DNA of 64,000 nucleotides, from assembly GCA_002900995.3 (NCBI GenBank), contig CM035308.1:496001-560000 (forward strand), in the 5' to 3' direction. Source of the DNA: Ganoderma boninense. Lineage: Eukaryota; Basidiomycota; Agaricomycetes; Polyporales; Polyporaceae. A program made the position numbers and the translations under genes. Position 1 is the first letter of the stretch, and each line of letters starts with the position of its first letter. Of the stretch, positions 33,114 to 43,314 are shown piece after piece. A model generated the notes under the pieces. The model was not told where the DNA came from. It made no database searches and saw only the letters and a list, made by a program, of their open reading frames with translations.

Positions 33114-35297
33114 ATGAGTGCTGAGGTGTGTCGCGGTGCTGCTGCTTGGTGTCTGTGCTCGCGTCTAGGCTAAACGTCGTGCGCCCCCACAGTCCTCCAG
33201 GTCCAACCCGCCACTCCAGGCGACGCTCCCGATCAATTTCCTCATTATTGGTGGAGGTATGTCGATCGATCGTATGCACTACGCCACACAGGGATCTGGT
33301 GGCTTGTGCCGCGGGTACTTACTGACCTTGACACACTGCCAGGCATCGCGGGACTGGCTTGTGCACTAGCCCTTCGACGTGTCGGCCACCATGTTCTTGT
33401 CCTCGAGCGTGAAGACAAGGCCTCCGCAGTACGTGTCTGACAGTGTGGACCCTTTTTTTCTCGCTACAAAGTCTGACCGCAAACAGCGTGGCGATAGCGG
33501 GGTGCGGTTACCCCCCGAACCTTTCGAAGATCCTCTTTCACTGGGGTCTGCGGGACATCTTAACGAGCAAGTCGTCAATCACCAAGAGGCTGATATTCAT
33601 GCGATGTGAGTCTCAGTTTTGCTTCTCTCGTACGATGTCTTGTGTTTAATATCCGTGTAGACGAGACTGGTGAAATGCTGGGGGAGCACATCTGGGACGT
33701 AGACATGTTGAAGGAAACACGAGGACTGTTCATGATGCTGGCGGTGAGTCCATTCGTAAATGCGTACCGCGTTTCCGACGTGTGAGCCCCGCCCTGATCC
33801 GTCGCTAACAGCACTCCGAATTGTACGACATTCTTTATGAAGCGGCGATTGAACGGGGGGCGCAAGTCCGCTACAACGCGAACGTCGTCGAGCTCGACGC
33901 ACAGGAGGCAACCGTGGTGCTGGAGACGGGCGAGGAGCTCTCGGCGGACGTCCTGGTGGGCGCAGATGGCGAACACGGGCTCAGCAGGCCAGCGGTCGTC
34001 GGCGCAAACGCACCCGGAGATCTGACAGGGCTGGCGCTCTTCGAGTGAGTAGCCGATGGTTTTAAATTGGCCGGTTCGGGTGGCGACGGCGAGGCTAAAG
34101 TGTGGCGTTCAGCACCGTTGTTCCGAGCAGAGAAGTGCCCGTGTACGCGGAGCGCATCCGCGAATGGGTGCGTGGTTTACGACACCGTCTCTGCTTCCGA
34201 GCCTTGGCTAATCTGCGAGAAGCACGGACAATTTGCAGCGTTTGGAAGCGGCCACGCCATCGTTGCGTACCCAATCGTGAGTGTCCCCGCGCGCGCGCTC
34301 CGTTCCTTGAGTTGGTCTATCGCCAGCTTATTGACATAACCCGTGGCCTCCAGCGCGGCACGGAAGATATTGCTTTTCAATTCTACGCGCCCGACGGCGG
34401 CCACGAGGGCAAGTACGGTGACAAGCCCTCCGTCGACGTGCTCTCAATCGTGGATGGGATCAATCCTGAGTACGGAAACGTTACCCCGTCTCCAACCTGT
34501 AGTGCTTGCTGACTTGCGTTCTGCAGACTCGAAGCAGTGGCAAAGTTCGCCCGCAAGGCCGTACGTGTCTCCATCAGACAACATCGCGATCTGGACGACT
34601 GGGTACACGATGACGGGCGGTTAGTTCTCATCGGCGAAGCCGCACACCCTTTTCCCGTAAGTCGTCCATCCCTTCCAGAAGCCCCCCCCTGCGGATTCGC
34701 GTCCGCGGAAGCCCTTCCTTAATTTTCGACCCCACGCTCTTTGTAATTGTAATTTGTACATACTCACGTAACCCCGGGGCGCGCCTGCCCCCATCTGCTT
34801 CCTGCACAGCCCTCGACGATCCAAGGCACGGCGATGGCGGTCGAAGACGGCGCGGTGCTCGCGAAGCTCTTCTCGCACGTCTCGGAGGAGCGCCAGATCG
34901 CGAGCTTCCTGTACGCGTTCCAGGAGCTGCGCCAGGAGCGCGTCAAGGCCGTCCGCCAGGGCGAGGTCGGCAGCGTGCTCTACATGACCGCCGACGGCGA
35001 CATGGCCGCCGCGCGCGACGCGGGCATGTGCGCCAAGGCCGCCGCCGGCAGGAACGTCCTCGAGGGCGACGGCGACGCGGAGGGCATCTGGGAGGAGTAC
35101 CGCGTCGTGTTCGGGTACGACTGCGAGGACGAGGCGGACGACTGGTGGGTCCAGTGGGGCATGCTCCGCGTTGTACCGCTCGAGAGCGGAGGAGGGCACG
35201 CATGCGGAACCGGGCGCGCGAGCGTTGCTCCTCTTTGCGGTCCATGATGTCGAAGGTGGAGATCTCGTCCACGCACGACGGCGAGGGGGCGTACTAG
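33114..35297 (+). CDS. FAD-dependent monooxygenase (salicylate hydroxylase-like), frame broken
   Basis: This is a class A flavoprotein monooxygenase that uses FAD and NAD(P)H to hydroxylate small, usually aromatic substrates. Early exons are 33114-33125, 33193-33256 and 33343-33428. The Rossmann FAD motif is FLIIGGGIAGLACALALRR with VLVLERED. Further blocks are LPPNLSKILFHWGLRD, the DG-type motif VLVGADGE, and the GD-type motif LVLIGEAAHPF continuing into TIQGTAMAVEDGAVLAKLF. The C6 run at 33511-33516 has one C too many for the conserved LPPNL block. A second frame break probably lies near 34166. The C-terminus is unclear: the main frame ends at 35247, but a frame ending at 35297 looks more natural. 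The substrate is unknown. Copy B of the duplicated region lies directly upstream. Confidence 0.83.
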
Positions 35298-35836
35298 TTG
35301 CTCCTGTTTCAGTGCTTGCGCACTTCATCTTGCTTGCTTGCTGTTTGCACTATCGTAGTAGTAACAACATCCATACGCTTTCGATACATTACAATATCTG
35401 CTCTGCTTTCGTGCTATCATATACTGGTATACACTGCTACATCGTTCTTCAATACAATCGCTCGTTCTGACACTGAGATTGATTACTTACCTACTGGATA
35501 CCATCAGAATTGACTTGCAGTAAATTTGATTTGAAAGTGGACCTCAGAAAACTTGTCGGCGGGGGAATGCTTTGTGGATAATCTGTGACAAATTCGACCA
35601 GCTCGACCCAGAAGTTAACAGCTGCAGTGGGAGTTGTAGCGCCACGCGTATGAACGTGAGAACCGCTGCATGGCGTCGGCAATGCAACAGATCCCCGCGG
35701 ACGAGAGAGTTCAGCGTGGTGCGCAACATCGAACAATGCCTAATTTGCTGCGCACGAGAGAGTCAATTTATCCAAACACAACACCGTGAATGAATCTATG
35801 TCAGGTAATAGGACCTCGCTGCTGCGAAGATCGAGC
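35298..35836. other. Intergenic, AT-richer stretch
   Basis: This holds the 3' UTR of the monooxygenase (T-rich from 35310) and spacer. No gene is recognised. Confidence 0.4.
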
Positions 35837-36180
35837 TCAACGAAGTTTTGGCGCGTGGAGGATGACAAAGTGAGAAAGGCAGAAGGCCATGGTGCTGACG
35901 AATGATTTGCAGGACCCGGGTAGCCACTTGGTCCCATCGAGCTGAAGGCCACGGAGCCAGTGCATCCGGTGGACCATCTCGTCGACATCTGCCCTGGCGA
36001 AGACATACTGGGTGAAGGAGATGGCATCCGCTGCGGACCAGAGCCATGGAGTGTTCCTAAGGCTCCTTCGTGGTTGAGGGTTCGGCAAGTCCGCATGTGG
36101 CGAGAGGTGTCCGCATGTGGCGAGAGGTGGACGTTCTGTCCGAGAAGGACATGATGATGTGCAGAATGTCGAGGTTTAGC
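35837..36180 (-). pseudogene. F-box protein remnant
   Basis: Read on the minus strand, the segment begins with an F-box-like core (LNLDILHIIMSFSDRTSTSR, then MRTCRTLNHEGA). In another frame it continues with NTPWLWSAADAISFTQYVFA, RMHWLRGLQLDGTKW and a stop at 35837. This resembles basidiomycete F-box proteins, where the box is followed by Leu-rich segments. The frame is destroyed by a perfect 20-bp tandem duplication (36090-36129) plus at least one more shift. The rest of the usual 400-600 residue protein is missing. It is best called a truncated pseudogene. Confidence 0.5.
36090..36129. repeat. 20-bp perfect tandem duplication
   Basis: TCCGCATGTGGCGAGAGGTG occurs twice head to tail (36090-36109 and 36110-36129). 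The unit length is not a multiple of three, so it shifts the reading frame of the F-box remnant on the minus strand. Confidence 0.9.
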
Positions 36181-36841
36181 ACGTAACCCATCTAGCTACT
36201 CGCATACAATCATACGTGAGTCATGCATTCACAGACTTGAGTCAACGATAGCTTGCCTTATGACCAGGGACGGACTCAAGACGACGTTTGGCGTTCAAAC
36301 GTTCAAGTTACTTATGTAAGTACACCGGACGTTATGCAAGCCACGTGGTGGACGCGACGCGGCACTCAGACGCGTGAGCAGCCGCGTTGCAAGTCCTTGC
36401 TTTCTTGACTATCGTTTGCGGCTTTGCCCCGTCTACTCTCCATACGTGTTTTTATTCCCGTCGTCGGATGCAGCAATAGTCCGTGAGTTGACCGCAAGCT
36501 TCACCACACACCAAGCTCAGAATACGCGCGGATCAGTCGCGTGAAGACGCCAAGGCTCACTACTTGAAGTACCCTGTGGATGGTTGCGACTGCGTTCCCA
36601 AGCTCTCGGATATCTCACAAGCACAAAGTCGCAACGCTTATATCCACCAATCCTGCTGTGGAAGAATACAGATCTGGTACGGAGGTATGCCGCACCACAA
36701 CCCTCTGTCCCATTTCCGAGCACTCAAAATCGCCTGCGTCGCGCATTGTGTTGTGTAGGCACTAAGCTGACCGTTCATCGTGACGTCAAATCCAACACCC
36801 TTTTCTGGTCTTGCAGATACTCTGCTTCAAAATCGCCAACA
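36181..36841. other. Intergenic region upstream of the Cys-rich gene
   Basis: No gene is recognised. It should contain the promoter of the + strand gene that starts at 36842. Confidence 0.35.
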
Positions 36842-39258
36842 ATGCAGAGGCACACCAAGCACGCCCACAAGACCATGAATGCACGGGCCTCCAAGCCGGC
36901 GGTGGCGCACGACCATGAAACGGTACGATCTCTCCGACGTCATCCGAGCCATGTATGTTCTCTCATCAGGAACTCGCAGTATCGCGTCGTGGACCCGAGC
37001 CCGAAGGATACGCTGGATATCGGAGGCGGGGAAGTCTGGGTGCCCACAGGTCCGACCGTTGTCCATAAAGCATACCCCCTTGTCGCAATGACCCCCATGG
37101 GACCCCCTGAAAAGAGCATTTCTGTCCGTGCCGGAGCCTCAAAGTCTGTGATTTCGTCGTCCAAACGCGCGTCGTCGTCGTCGTCAACGACCACTTCCAA
37201 ACCTGTCGCCTCGACATCGGCCTCGGCCGCCGGGCCCTCCACTGCACGCAGCGTCTCCGGTTCCTCCAAACGCAAGGCAGAGGAGCCTGTTCCGGGGCCA
37301 TCCAAGGTCCGCCGCGTCGACAACGCTCGCTCCGTGTCCAAAGCTTCAGCAGGTCCTTCCAGGACGATCACCCATATTGCTGCACCCAAGCCGCTGGCCA
37401 TGTCTGCGCCTCTCAAGACGAACGCGAGTGCTTACATCTCCTCTGGCTTGGGCTCGACGTCGAAGAAGCGCGCCGCAGACGTGAGCACCTCAGAACCGCC
37501 GTTGCCCAAGATACGACGCGTGAGTGGTTGGACGACTTACACAGAGAGGCTGGCAGAAAGGGCTGCGACGCCAGACGCGGCCCCTCCCAAAGCCCCGGGC
37601 CCCTGGGCCCGATCCACTGCCTTGACGAAGGAGACCGGTAAGAAGACACGCCCTGTAGGCAATGTGCCACCCGCACCCGCGCCTGCGCCTGCCACCGCGA
37701 GCAAAGCCCCAGGACCAGCGCCAGCAGCCGCGCCCACTCCAGCGAAGAGCCCTCCCGAAACCCCGTCCTGTCGTCAAACCCGGCTCCCTTGCTAAAGCTA
37801 GCACTAGTACTAGTGCTCTGACGCAGGCAAAAGCGAAGACACAGACAGCCACCGCTCCGCCCAACCCAGCGCCAGTGCCGAAGAAGAAACACCCGCCCGG
37901 CCCTCGCCGCCGGCGTCGCTGGGTCCTCTGCCTCTTCCGGGTACTCCACCTCCACCCGCAGCTCGTCCCTGTCCTCGTCCCTGTCCTCCGCGCGTAGCAC
38001 CCCAACCCCGACCGCGGCCTCCGCATCCTATGCGCCCCGGGTGAGCACGAAGTGCTGCGACTGCGGCGGGTGGCTCGACGCGTACGGCCAGAACGGCATG
38101 TGCACCATGTGCTACGTCGAGTCCCTCCCCGCGGCTCCTGCACCCCCGCCCGCGCCCGTGCGCTGCGCGACGTGCGGGGACGAGGTGGCGGCCCAGGACA
38201 AGGACAAGGCGGCCGGCAGGGGCAACGAATGCGCTGCATGCTATCTCAGGGCGCGCTTCCTCGGGCGCCTGAACAATCCCGCGACCACCACGACGGACAC
38301 AGCCCCTGTCGCGAGCAGCAAGGCGAGCGGGGGAAAAGGCGCGCAGACACAGACGCAGACGCAGAAGCCGGCGACGCGCAAGAAGCGCGTCTCGAAGCAG
38401 ATGCGCCAGCGCGAGTTCGAGCGGTGGTTCGCCCGCTGGACCGCCGCGCGCAGGGCCCGCCGTCCCGCCGGCGCCCAAGAGGAAAAGGAGGGAGAGGAGG
38501 AGGGGGGGAAGGAGGAGGAAGAAGAGAGAGGAGGAGGACAAGACGAACTGGTGGCGCGTGGAGTCGACGAGGAAGCAGGGCGGGGTATGCTACTCGACGC
38601 CCGAGGCGTTCTTCGCTGCGCTCGAGGGCGCGCTGCGCCGGCACCGCGAGGCGGCCGCGAAGCACAAGGACAAGGACAAGGACAAGGACAAGGGGAGAGA
38701 AGGGAAAGAGAAGGGGAAGGGAAGGGGAAGGAGAAGGAGAAAGGGAAGGGGAAGGAGAGGGAGAAAGGGAAGGGAGAGGCGGGGGCGGGAGGGGTGCTGA
38801 CGTTCTTCGGGGGATACTCGATCGTCGCGCAGCCCAAGATATCCGCGCTGGCGCGCCTGGACAGGCTCGTGGCCAGGATGGAGGAGATGGGGTTCCGGTG
38901 AGCATTTTTCTTCGTTTCGCTTCGCTTCACCTCTTCTTCTCCCTCTTCTTCGGCACCGACCCGGAGACTGATGCGCGACGCGTACGGTAGACTGGACAGC
39001 GCGGCGCAGGGCTACGTCAAGTTCCAGTACAAGAGTGCGCGCGGGACGATGGACGAGGTGTACAAGTACCCGTGCACGTGCGGCGGGGCGCCGCCGCCCA
39101 TCGTGGAGAACGAGATGCGGCATGCGCACCGGATCCCGGACGCGAAGTATGCGGGGGAGGTGTGTGGGGGCACGGTCATGCTCATGGTCGGGGAAGACAA
39201 CGCGCGGCTGGCGTATGGGATCCAGGGGCAGCGCATCGCTGTAGATATTGTGCACTAG
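36842..39258 (+). CDS. Disordered Cys-rich orphan protein, multiple frame breaks
   Basis: I recognise no known family. The first exon is short (MQRHTKHAHKTMNARASKP). An intron of about 60 nt follows, then VVDPSPKDTLDIGGGEVWVP and a long Ser/Ala/Pro/Lys-rich disordered region with basic patches (SSKRKAEEPVPGPSKVRR). Two CxxC-type modules come next at about 38050-38250 (CCDCGGWLDAYGQNGMCTMC and CATCGDEVA...CAACYLR), suggesting metal-binding fingers. Then a basic helical part (MRQREFERWFARWTAARRAR), a segment NWWRVESTRKQGGVCYSTPE in a shifted frame, a Lys/Asp-rich repeat, and ARLDRLVARMEEMGFR. After an intron the last exon (about 38967-39258) is compact (YVKFQYKSARGTMDEVYKYP, CTCGG, GEVCGGTVMLMVG). 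Frame changes are needed near 37755, 37888, 38515 and 38700, mostly in homopolymer or low-complexity DNA. Nuclear localisation is plausible. Confidence 0.6.
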
Positions 39259-40548
39259 ATGGAGCGGGAGGAGCGGGGCAGACTGCTTGGGGGTGCGAGG
39301 ATGACATTTGGTGGTGGAACGTACGCTAGAATTTTTTATTTGCGCATATAGTAGAAGTACATAGTCGTGATACCATTGCTACCGCCGTAGTAACTCGCAA
39401 AGAAGAAACTGACGGTGTTTTGTACATAACCCTCATAGACTAGACTCGAACCCTCGATATCTTTATATCCTCATACCTGTCCTCCACTGGCACATAGGCC
39501 GATATTCGGTCCTGGAGGAAGGTACTCACAGTACAGGAAACAGGTCATGCACGCGGATCCAGTCCGACAAATACTGGACGTCGTTGAGATGGACTAGGTA
39601 GAAAACATGCTCCGTGGTCACAGAGGATGCTATTCTACCTACTAGCCCATCTCAACGTACATGAGGAAGAACGTGCCACGCGCGGCGGACGAGCCACCAC
39701 GGGCAGTGTTTGGGGACAAGTAAAGCACCTCCGTTGCTCCGACATGGATGCCAGAAGGAAGTAATGTCGTCGATATATCGTCGCTCAATCGGGACACCAC
39801 GGAAACATCATTGTTGTCCTCTGGTATTTGGTTGATGCAGTGAACTGCACTAGTCAAAACCTGGTGGGCCGTGCACGGCAAGCAGCCTGCCTGTTCACTA
39901 GTTTGTTTGTTGTTTGTTGTACACGACTCCAACCAAGAGAGACAGAATTCGAAGCCAAGCTAGCATAATCAGAGAGCAAAGTGTACGCATCGCTGCCGTA
40001 CGCCGAAGGCATAAGCCTACACACATGCGGTGAGCGACACGAGAAGGCATTGGCAAAGGCGACGGCTGATGCGCGACGAACGAACGAACCGACCGAAGTT
40101 GCAACTTGGACGGGCAGCCTGTCCACAGGCGCGGAGAAGAGACGGTGGGGTAAGGGACAGCAGCGAGCTGCCCGGGATATCGGACATGAATGAGAGGGGG
40201 AGGAGAGGGGACTGGGAGGACAGAGGACAGAGGACGAGGACAGATAACGGAAGACGGTGTGAGCACGAACGTCGTAGGACTGCCAGCGGCTGGGGGTAGT
40301 GGAATAGACGAAATGGCTGCGGGAGCACGCGAGGCTCATGCACGAATTAGATAGGTATGATACAGAGTGGGTGAGGAGCAGCAAAGGCAGAGCGACGACG
40401 ATCGGGCTACAACAGCGGTGGAGATTAGAGTAGTACGATGTGTGGGTTGGGTAGGGCTGGGCAGAAACACAACTTCTCGAAGTCCGATCTCTTCTTTAAC
40501 GGAAGTGACGGGTGCGGCCGGTGACGTGAGCGAGGACATGGATGGCGC
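39259..40548. other. Convergent intergenic region
   Basis: It contains the 3' UTRs of the Cys-rich gene and of the minus-strand aspartic protease. A minus-strand frame at 39854-40384 is open for 176 codons, but its Ser/Leu/Pro/Cys composition and lack of a domain suggest untranslated sequence. Confidence 0.4.
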
Positions 40549-42861
40549 TTACACGCGTGTGCGCTGGCTGGACGCAGTGGAGGCGCGGTACGCCGTGGCA
40601 GGGTACACAGGGTAGCCCGAGTCGACGGGGTACGCCTTTGTCTCGCCCATCTCCAGATAACTGTCGTTGTCGTGGTTGAACGAGACCTTGTGAACTCCCG
40701 GGGACCCCGGCTCCGTGTCGGGAAGGGGAAGGGGCACCTTCTTCTTCCAGGCCTTCGCCTCTCTCCTCCGGCGGCGGGCGACGCAGCAACGCCAGGTGAT
40801 GAGGCCGATGCAAAGGAGAACAAACACCAGACAGCCGACGAAGATGTAAGGCCAGCGACTGAGGATCATCTCCTCGTACCTACACGAGCACAGATTCATC
40901 AGAAATCGCTGAACTTCGCCACTGCAATGTGCGCTACTTACTGCTTCTTCTTCTCGGCGGCAGAGATGGGCGAGTGCTGCATCTGATCAGCAGGAAGGAG
41001 CGCGTGTGCCGCGTTGCCGGTGGTATCCACACCGGCCAACCGCACCTGGACGAAGTCATTGTGCGCTGCAGCGACATTGGTGAGAGGAAGGAGCTGAATG
41101 AAGGGGTTGCCGTGATCGACAGCCGTGTTCTCCATGAAGTTCCCGTAGTCGAGGAGGGTGTAAGTGTTACGCACTGCAGGGGCTTAATTAGATCGGAATC
41201 AACAGAGAGGACACATGGACTCACTGAATGCCATGCCGAGAATCATATCGTACTCTCCCAACAGGCTGAACGCGGACGTGATGGGCTGGAACGTGCCCAC
41301 ACAGACAGGCTCGCCAGTCGAGCTGACCATGTTAAAGTCGCTGCTCGAGACGTCGAGCGGGTGGATAGGGTACTCTACGCCGCCGAACTTGAACGTGAGG
41401 TTGAGCAGCTGGTCACAAGGGACGGTCCAGACCTCGGACTCCTCGTTGTACTCCGCGCCCTGGACACGACCGTAGATGGCGTCCGACATCGCACGCGGCA
41501 CCTGGGGAAGGGTGAATCCGGAGTCGAACACGGCGACCAGCTGTCCATCGGGCGCGCTCGGCACGATGGAGTCGACCTCGATGGGCTGGCCATCGGGACC
41601 GATAATGCCGTTTACGTCGGTCAACACCTGCCAGTGCTGGTCCTCGTCTGTGAGCTTGTGCACCTTCGTGACGGGCAGCTGGGGCATGCTGGAGATGTTG
41701 GTGTATTGCGGAAGAGGCTCGGAGATGGTCAGCTGACCCGTAGCGGGGCTGTTGGGATCGCCTTCGCGGTTGAGAAGGACGGTGAGATAGTTGGCGGAGG
41801 TAGTGTTTTGCGTGAAGATACGGTCGAGTACACTGTCTCCGCTTGCATCGTCCACCTTGTCTCGAATGACAGACCCAGTGTTGGGACCAAGACCGATGAG
41901 TCCTTCATACCCTTGCGATGTGATGTCAACCGAGAACGAGGAGGTGTCCTGCACCAGCACTAGAAGGGAAGTATGAGCGGCTGAATCACGCTAAATGTGA
42001 CAAAAATAAAAATATCGAGTCCTGAAATAACGTTCCAGGGAGGCGTCTCGCGTGTCGTACGTCGGAATTGATCCCTTGTGTCGCCCAGTATCGCTGGCAA
42101 CATGGCTCGCCGTCCGCATCCCGACTTACACACCGTCCGTGGGCCAGACAGGTAAAGCCCCATAGAGCGCGGAATGCAGCTGCAGGTATCCGTCTTATAC
42201 CTTCCTTCCCACGTCACACGACACGGGAGCAGTAGCAGTGGTGGGCGCAGAGGTGACGACTCGAATAATCGACAGTGCCTGAGAACGGGATGAAAGGCCA
42301 GCACGAAGACAAGTCTAAGATGATGCTGCCGCTTGAGAGGGCGACGGGACGAGCGAGAAGCCAATGGTACCGATAAAAGTAATACTCACAGAACGCCTGG
42401 TCGGTGACAGTGTAGTTAGCAAACTGCAGGTCCGCAGTGTATATGTCGCCTGCAAGAGATGAGTGTCATACGACTACACAACTAGTCTCGCATTGACTCA
42501 CCTGCGGCCTTCCCCACCGCATAGCTCAAGGAAACGGACTTTCCGATGTCCTTGGAGTTTGATACCGAGCCAGTTACCCAGAGATCAGAGCTAGACCCAA
42601 TTCAACATTCTGTCGCGCAGCAGAGGAACAGGCTGAAGGTGTATACCTCCCAGTGTCCAACAGAACGGGGATAGTGCGCCCACCAAGGGTTATATTGGCG
42701 ATGTATTCGGAGTTGCGGTTGTTGGAGACAGGCGTGACATGGGAAGTGTCGCGGGCAGTCAGAGTGTTGGCGCGTTCGCGCACATGCACGTCGAAGGTGA
42801 GGGCGTGGACGGCTGCATGGAGATGGAGGAGCAGGGAAAGGACAGGAAGGAACGACAACAT
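40549..42861 (-). CDS. Membrane-anchored pepsin-like aspartic protease (A1), copy 1
   Basis: Six minus-strand exons (42647-42861, 42502-42590, 42390-42449, 41225-41959, 40942-41173, 40549-40879) join in phase into 553 residues without any indel. A signal peptide (MLSFLPVLSLLLHLHAAVHA) is followed by a propeptide-like segment and the A1 fold. The first catalytic motif DTGSSDLW is split by an intron; the second is DSGFTLPQ. YEGLIGLGPN and YDMILGMAF are further family marks. A C-terminal transmembrane helix follows (WPYIFVGCLVFVLLCIGLIT), then a basic stop-transfer sequence and a 90-residue cytosolic tail rich in Pro/Tyr. It is therefore a type I membrane protease of the secretory pathway or cell surface. 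Intron 3 is 430 nt, several times the local norm. The gene is divergent from a paralogue at 43315. Confidence 0.92.
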
Positions 42862-43314
42862 GCGGCCTAAAGATCCAGAGCTGTAACGAGTGGAATGCCC
42901 AAGGCAAAGGGGCGGTGGAGGGTGTCGGAGGTGGGGGAGGTGGTGGTTGCAGACGAGGAGCTTGTAATAGACGGGAAGAACAGGCTCGAGCCTCGCTAGA
43001 CCCAGCGCGGGCGGTGCACTCCACCCTGAGCTTTTCTTGTCACTCGGTCTCCATCAGACGACTTCCAGCCTCCATTCCCCTTGGCTCCGAGCCTCGATTG
43101 TGACTGAATACAAGAAGATACAAGGCGGCGATGGCAATTATTACCAGGTCTCTTGCCCCGGACCATTGAACCTTGCCAAAACACAAACCTTGTTGATGTG
43201 GGGGTCGAGCACTGGCCATTTTGACCGGTGACAGCCGCCTGCCCACTGCCACACGGCATTGGCAACGCCTGCGGGGATCCATAGACACCACGGGCATCTC
43301 TCCGCTCGACCACC
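42862..43314. promoter_or_regulatory. Shared divergent promoter of the two aspartic proteases
   Basis: The two paralogous protease genes start 453 bp apart on opposite strands. The interval has a G-rich tract at 42905-42960 and no gene. It probably drives both genes together. Confidence 0.55.

Noticed and set aside
38660..38780. Possible short tandem repeat array (AAGGACAAGGAC and GAAGGG units)
   Set aside because: It is low-complexity coding DNA for a Lys/Asp/Glu-rich tract inside the Cys-rich gene, not an independent repeat element or CRISPR array.
39854..40384. Open frame of 176 codons on the minus strand downstream of protease copy 1
   Set aside because: It has no domain, begins after the gene's stop in the same transcript direction and is best explained as 3' UTR.
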